From Desulfobacterales bacterium (GTDB lineage: Bacteria > Desulfobacterota > Desulfobulbia > Desulfobulbales > Desulfocapsaceae), in contig JABDPQ010000725.1 of NCBI GenBank assembly GCA_013042695.1, forward strand, positions 1-6,335: 6,335 nucleotides of DNA, written 5' to 3'. Every line of letters starts with the position of its first letter. Within the stretch, counting starts at the first letter, position 1. The notes beneath the pieces are model-generated. The model was not told the origin of the DNA. It saw only the letters and a list, made by a program, of their open reading frames with translations, and searched no databases. The position numbers and the translations under genes are program-made. This document shows, one piece after another, positions 5,686 to 6,335 of the stretch.

Positions 5686-6335
5686 CTAGGGGAAAAACGG
5701 GGCTTGTTCCAATCCGGCATTTTCGGGGAAGCCACACATCAGATTCATGTTTTGAACTGCCTGTCCAGATGCTCCCTTGACGATGTTATCAAGAGCAGAA
5801 GTAATAATGACGCGCTTTGTTCGCGTATCAAGGGTTATACCGATATCACAGAGGTTTGACCCGCGGACGTATTGAGTAGCAGGCTGCTGTCCCTTAGACA
5901 GCAGTCTGACAAAGGGCTGATTGGCATACATTTCCTGGTAGTATTCTATGAGCTGCTGTTCTGATAGATCCTGCAACAGATTGGCATAGATAGTGCTGAG
6001 AATGCCTCTTGAGACTGGCAGGAGATGGGGGGTAAATGATAGCGTAATTGATTTTCCAGCCACCGCTCCCAATTCCTGCTCAATTTCCGGGATATGTCGA
6101 TGAACTCCTCCGACTTTATAGGCTCGGAATCCATCGGTTACTTCACAGAAAAGTGAGCTCACGGAAGTGGTGCGGCCAGCCCCCGATGTTCCTGATTTTG
6201 AATCGGCAATGATCGATGACGCATCTATGAGTGCAGACTTTATTAGAGGAGCCAAGCCGAGGATAATAGATGTCGGGTAGCATCCTGGGTTTGCAACAAG
6301 CTGAGCTTTGGTTATCTGCTCTTTGTAAAGTTCAG
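5686..6335 (-). CDS. argC: N-acetyl-gamma-glutamyl-phosphate reductase (ArgC), 5' end cut by window
   Basis: Third step of arginine biosynthesis: NADPH-dependent reduction of N-acetylglutamyl phosphate to the semialdehyde. The 215 visible residues are the C-terminal part of a protein usually near 345. Translation continues upstream of an apparent in-frame TTG at 6253-6255, which is an internal leucine, to the window edge. The catalytic cysteine is in VANPGCYPTS (fragment residues 13-22; Cys codon at 6280-6282). Downstream are IIADSKSGTSGAGR, HRHIPEIEQEL (holding the family's catalytic histidine), FTPHLLPVSRGIL and the C-terminal DNIVKGASGQAVQNMN. All key motifs seen are intact, so this is a functional gene cut by the window. 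The stop is TAG, 29 bases before truA. Confidence 0.98.
   Translation of the reverse strand, partial: ELYKEQITKAQLVANPGCYPTSIILGLAPLIKSALIDASSIIADSKSGTSGAGRTTSVSSLFCEVTDGFRAYKVGGVHRHIPEIEQELGAVAGKSITLSFTPHLLPVSRGILSTIYANLLQDLSEQQLIEYYQEMYANQPFVRLLSKGQQPATQYVRGSNLCDIGITLDTRTKRVIITSALDNIVKGASGQAVQNMNLMCGFPENAGLEQAPFFP

Noticed and set aside
6253..6255. An argC start at the TTG
   Set aside because: The open frame continues upstream through the catalytic NPGCYPT motif, so this is an internal leucine codon.
1..6335. CRISPR arrays, tRNA/rRNA genes, insertion sequences, phage or defence genes
   Set aside because: No direct-repeat arrays, RNA-gene-like segments, transposase or integrase coding regions, or terminal inverted repeats were seen; the window is almost fully covered by housekeeping genes.

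Overview
The window holds ordinary chromosomal housekeeping genes of a bacterium. Eight coding regions fill almost all of it, and two are cut by the window edges. Read along their own strand, five minus-strand genes form the start of a complex I operon, nuoA-nuoB-nuoC-nuoD-nuoH (right to left, about 3540 down to 1). The operon is tightly packed: nuoA/nuoB overlap by 31 bases, nuoC/nuoD overlap by 4, and nuoD/nuoH are 11 bases apart. nuoD is followed directly by nuoH, with no nuoE, nuoF or nuoG between them. This is the arrangement expected of complex I forms that lack the NADH-oxidising module, although those genes could lie elsewhere in the genome.

A LysR-family regulator gene is divergent from nuoA. 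The 275-base region between them carries a near-consensus sigma-70 promoter facing nuoA (TTGACA, 17 bases, TATGAT) and an imperfect dyad (GGTG..CAT, 7 bases, ATG..CACC) that could be an operator. The regulator resembles the CysL/CbbR-type branch. Control of the nuo operon by it is a reasonable guess from position only.

Converging on the regulator from the right is a second minus-strand unit, argC-truA. It encodes N-acetyl-gamma-glutamyl-phosphate reductase (arginine synthesis, 5' end outside the window) and tRNA pseudouridine(38-40) synthase. The 71 bases between lysR and truA may hold a weak bidirectional terminator.

The organism is probably a Gram-negative anaerobe of the Desulfobacterota (former Deltaproteobacteria), perhaps near the Desulfobulbales. 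This is judged from the style of the Nuo proteins, the nuoABCDH layout and the overall protein character. It is an impression and no search was run. I see no tRNA, rRNA, CRISPR array, insertion sequence, phage gene or defence system, and no evidence of a previously undescribed system. The points most worth a second look are the missing nuoEFG, the divergent regulator with its promoter and dyad, and several substitutions at usually conserved positions of NuoA, NuoC and NuoH.
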